This document shows positions 63,705 through 64,000 of a stretch of DNA of 64,000 nucleotides, piece by piece (position 1 is the stretch's first letter; each line of letters opens with the position of its first letter). Source of the stretch: Martinezella tropici (GTDB lineage Bacteria > Pseudomonadota > Alphaproteobacteria > Rhizobiales > Rhizobiaceae). Where the stretch lies: contig JUHI01000005.1 of the NCBI GenBank assembly GCA_000799755.1, forward strand, positions 326,150 through 390,149. The letters run 5' to 3'. The notes under the pieces are model-generated. The model searched no databases. It worked only from the letters and a program-made list of their open reading frames with translations, and had not been told where the DNA came from. A program made the translations under genes and the position numbers.

Positions 63705-64000
63705 TGTCCGTCGTCGAATGATTTGAGACTTTTTGGGCTCTGGAAGAATGGAGTTTCCGGCTCAGTTTGCGGGTTGATTTAAGCCGCTTTGGCCTGGTGG
63801 TTCAAGCGGCGCTGTCGGATAGTGTCTCGTTTGATCCTTTCACGTTCGAGCAGGATGGTCTGGCCGCGTCCGAAGTAGACGTCGGCCGGAGTGAGATTGT
63901 CGAGGCTCTCGTGGTATCGGCGATGATTGTAGTGCTCGACGAAGGCCGCGATCTGGGCTTCGAGGTCTTCCTGGAAGAAGTAGTTTTCCAAGAGGATGCG
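63705..64000 (-). mobile_element. IS3-family insertion sequence, partial
   Basis: The left boundary is inferred from TGTCCGTCGTCGAATGATTT, which begins directly after the csgG-like coding sequence and has the usual TG end. The element continues past the right edge, so its other end and any target duplication cannot be seen. Confidence 0.75.
63779..64000 (-). CDS. IS3-family transposase OrfB, C-terminal part
   Basis: The frame is open to the window edge. The visible 73 residues carry the IS3 OrfB C-terminal pattern FVEHYNHRRYHESLDNLTPA, followed by DVYFGRGQTILLERERIKR. The catalytic DDE residues lie mostly outside the window, apart from the terminal region. Confidence 0.9.
   Translation of the reverse strand, partial: RILLENYFFQEDLEAQIAAFVEHYNHRRYHESLDNLTPADVYFGRGQTILLERERIKRDTIRQRRLNHQAKAA

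Noticed and set aside
1..64000. tRNA, rRNA and CRISPR arrays
   Set aside because: Reading the gaps by eye showed no cloverleaf with a CCA end, no rRNA-like segment and no regularly spaced repeats. A covariance search would be needed to exclude small RNAs.

Overview
The window looks like a piece of an alphaproteobacterial genome, most likely from Rhizobiaceae (Rhizobium or a close relative). The signs are a high-GC, densely packed sequence, many solute-binding-protein ABC importers with LacI or AraC regulators, IalB-family periplasmic proteins, a rhizobial-type acetate kinase next to phosphoketolase, and an IS3-family element at the right edge. The left end is inside a tail-specific protease gene and the right end is inside a transposase gene. 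I found no rRNA, tRNA or CRISPR array.

Layout. 1-1826: Prc/Tsp-type protease (5' end missing). 2033-9109: a seven-gene minus-strand operon led by an unusual protein that joins a LacI-type DNA-binding domain to a PfkB-type sugar kinase, followed by a glutamine-amidotransferase-like protein, a ribose/fructose-type ABC importer and an M20 deacylase; a promoter with an overlapping LacI-type operator sits just upstream. 9110-9764: a long gap with two perfect hairpins. 9765-16071: a polyol-type ABC importer operon with a sorbitol/xylitol-type dehydrogenase and an AraC regulator. 16307-21112: IMPACT-family protein, MFS transporter, VOC protein, LysR regulator and a TPR protein. 21212-26989: a large autotransporter whose stop codon overlaps the start of an IalB gene, divergent from a LytS/LytTR two-component system. 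27589-31386: GT39-type glycosyltransferase, two small membrane proteins, a YdeI-like protein and an ArsR/AHSA1 pair.

31472-38733: a LacI-controlled oligopeptide-type ABC importer whose last gene is a glycerophosphodiester phosphodiesterase; a 20-bp near-palindrome lies between the repressor gene and the importer. 39161-42241: histidine phosphatase, DUF2278 (YukJ-like) protein and a two-HKD phospholipase-D-like protein, a cassette of unknown purpose. 42394-44949: small membrane ORF and an OmpR/HK two-component system. 45201-46841: FAD-dependent dehydrogenase. 47233-51764: two small hypothetical genes, then acetate kinase and phosphoketolase, which together turn sugar phosphates into acetate and ATP. 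51952-54743: YbhB, DUF2934, EamA transporter and SH3-like secreted protein. 54852-59127: a four-gene export system (outer-membrane factor, FtsX-type permease, ATPase, membrane-fusion protein). 59215-64000: a hypothetical protein, a stand-alone alanyl-tRNA-synthetase-like catalytic domain, a second IalB protein, two small secreted proteins across an AT-rich gap with an 18-bp perfect palindrome, and a csgG-like gene cut by the IS3 element.

The most unusual items are the LacI-PfkB fusion with its apparent self-operator, the truncated AlaRS paralogue, and the phosphatase/DUF2278/PLD cassette. Functions are read from sequence motifs and family knowledge; no database search was run.
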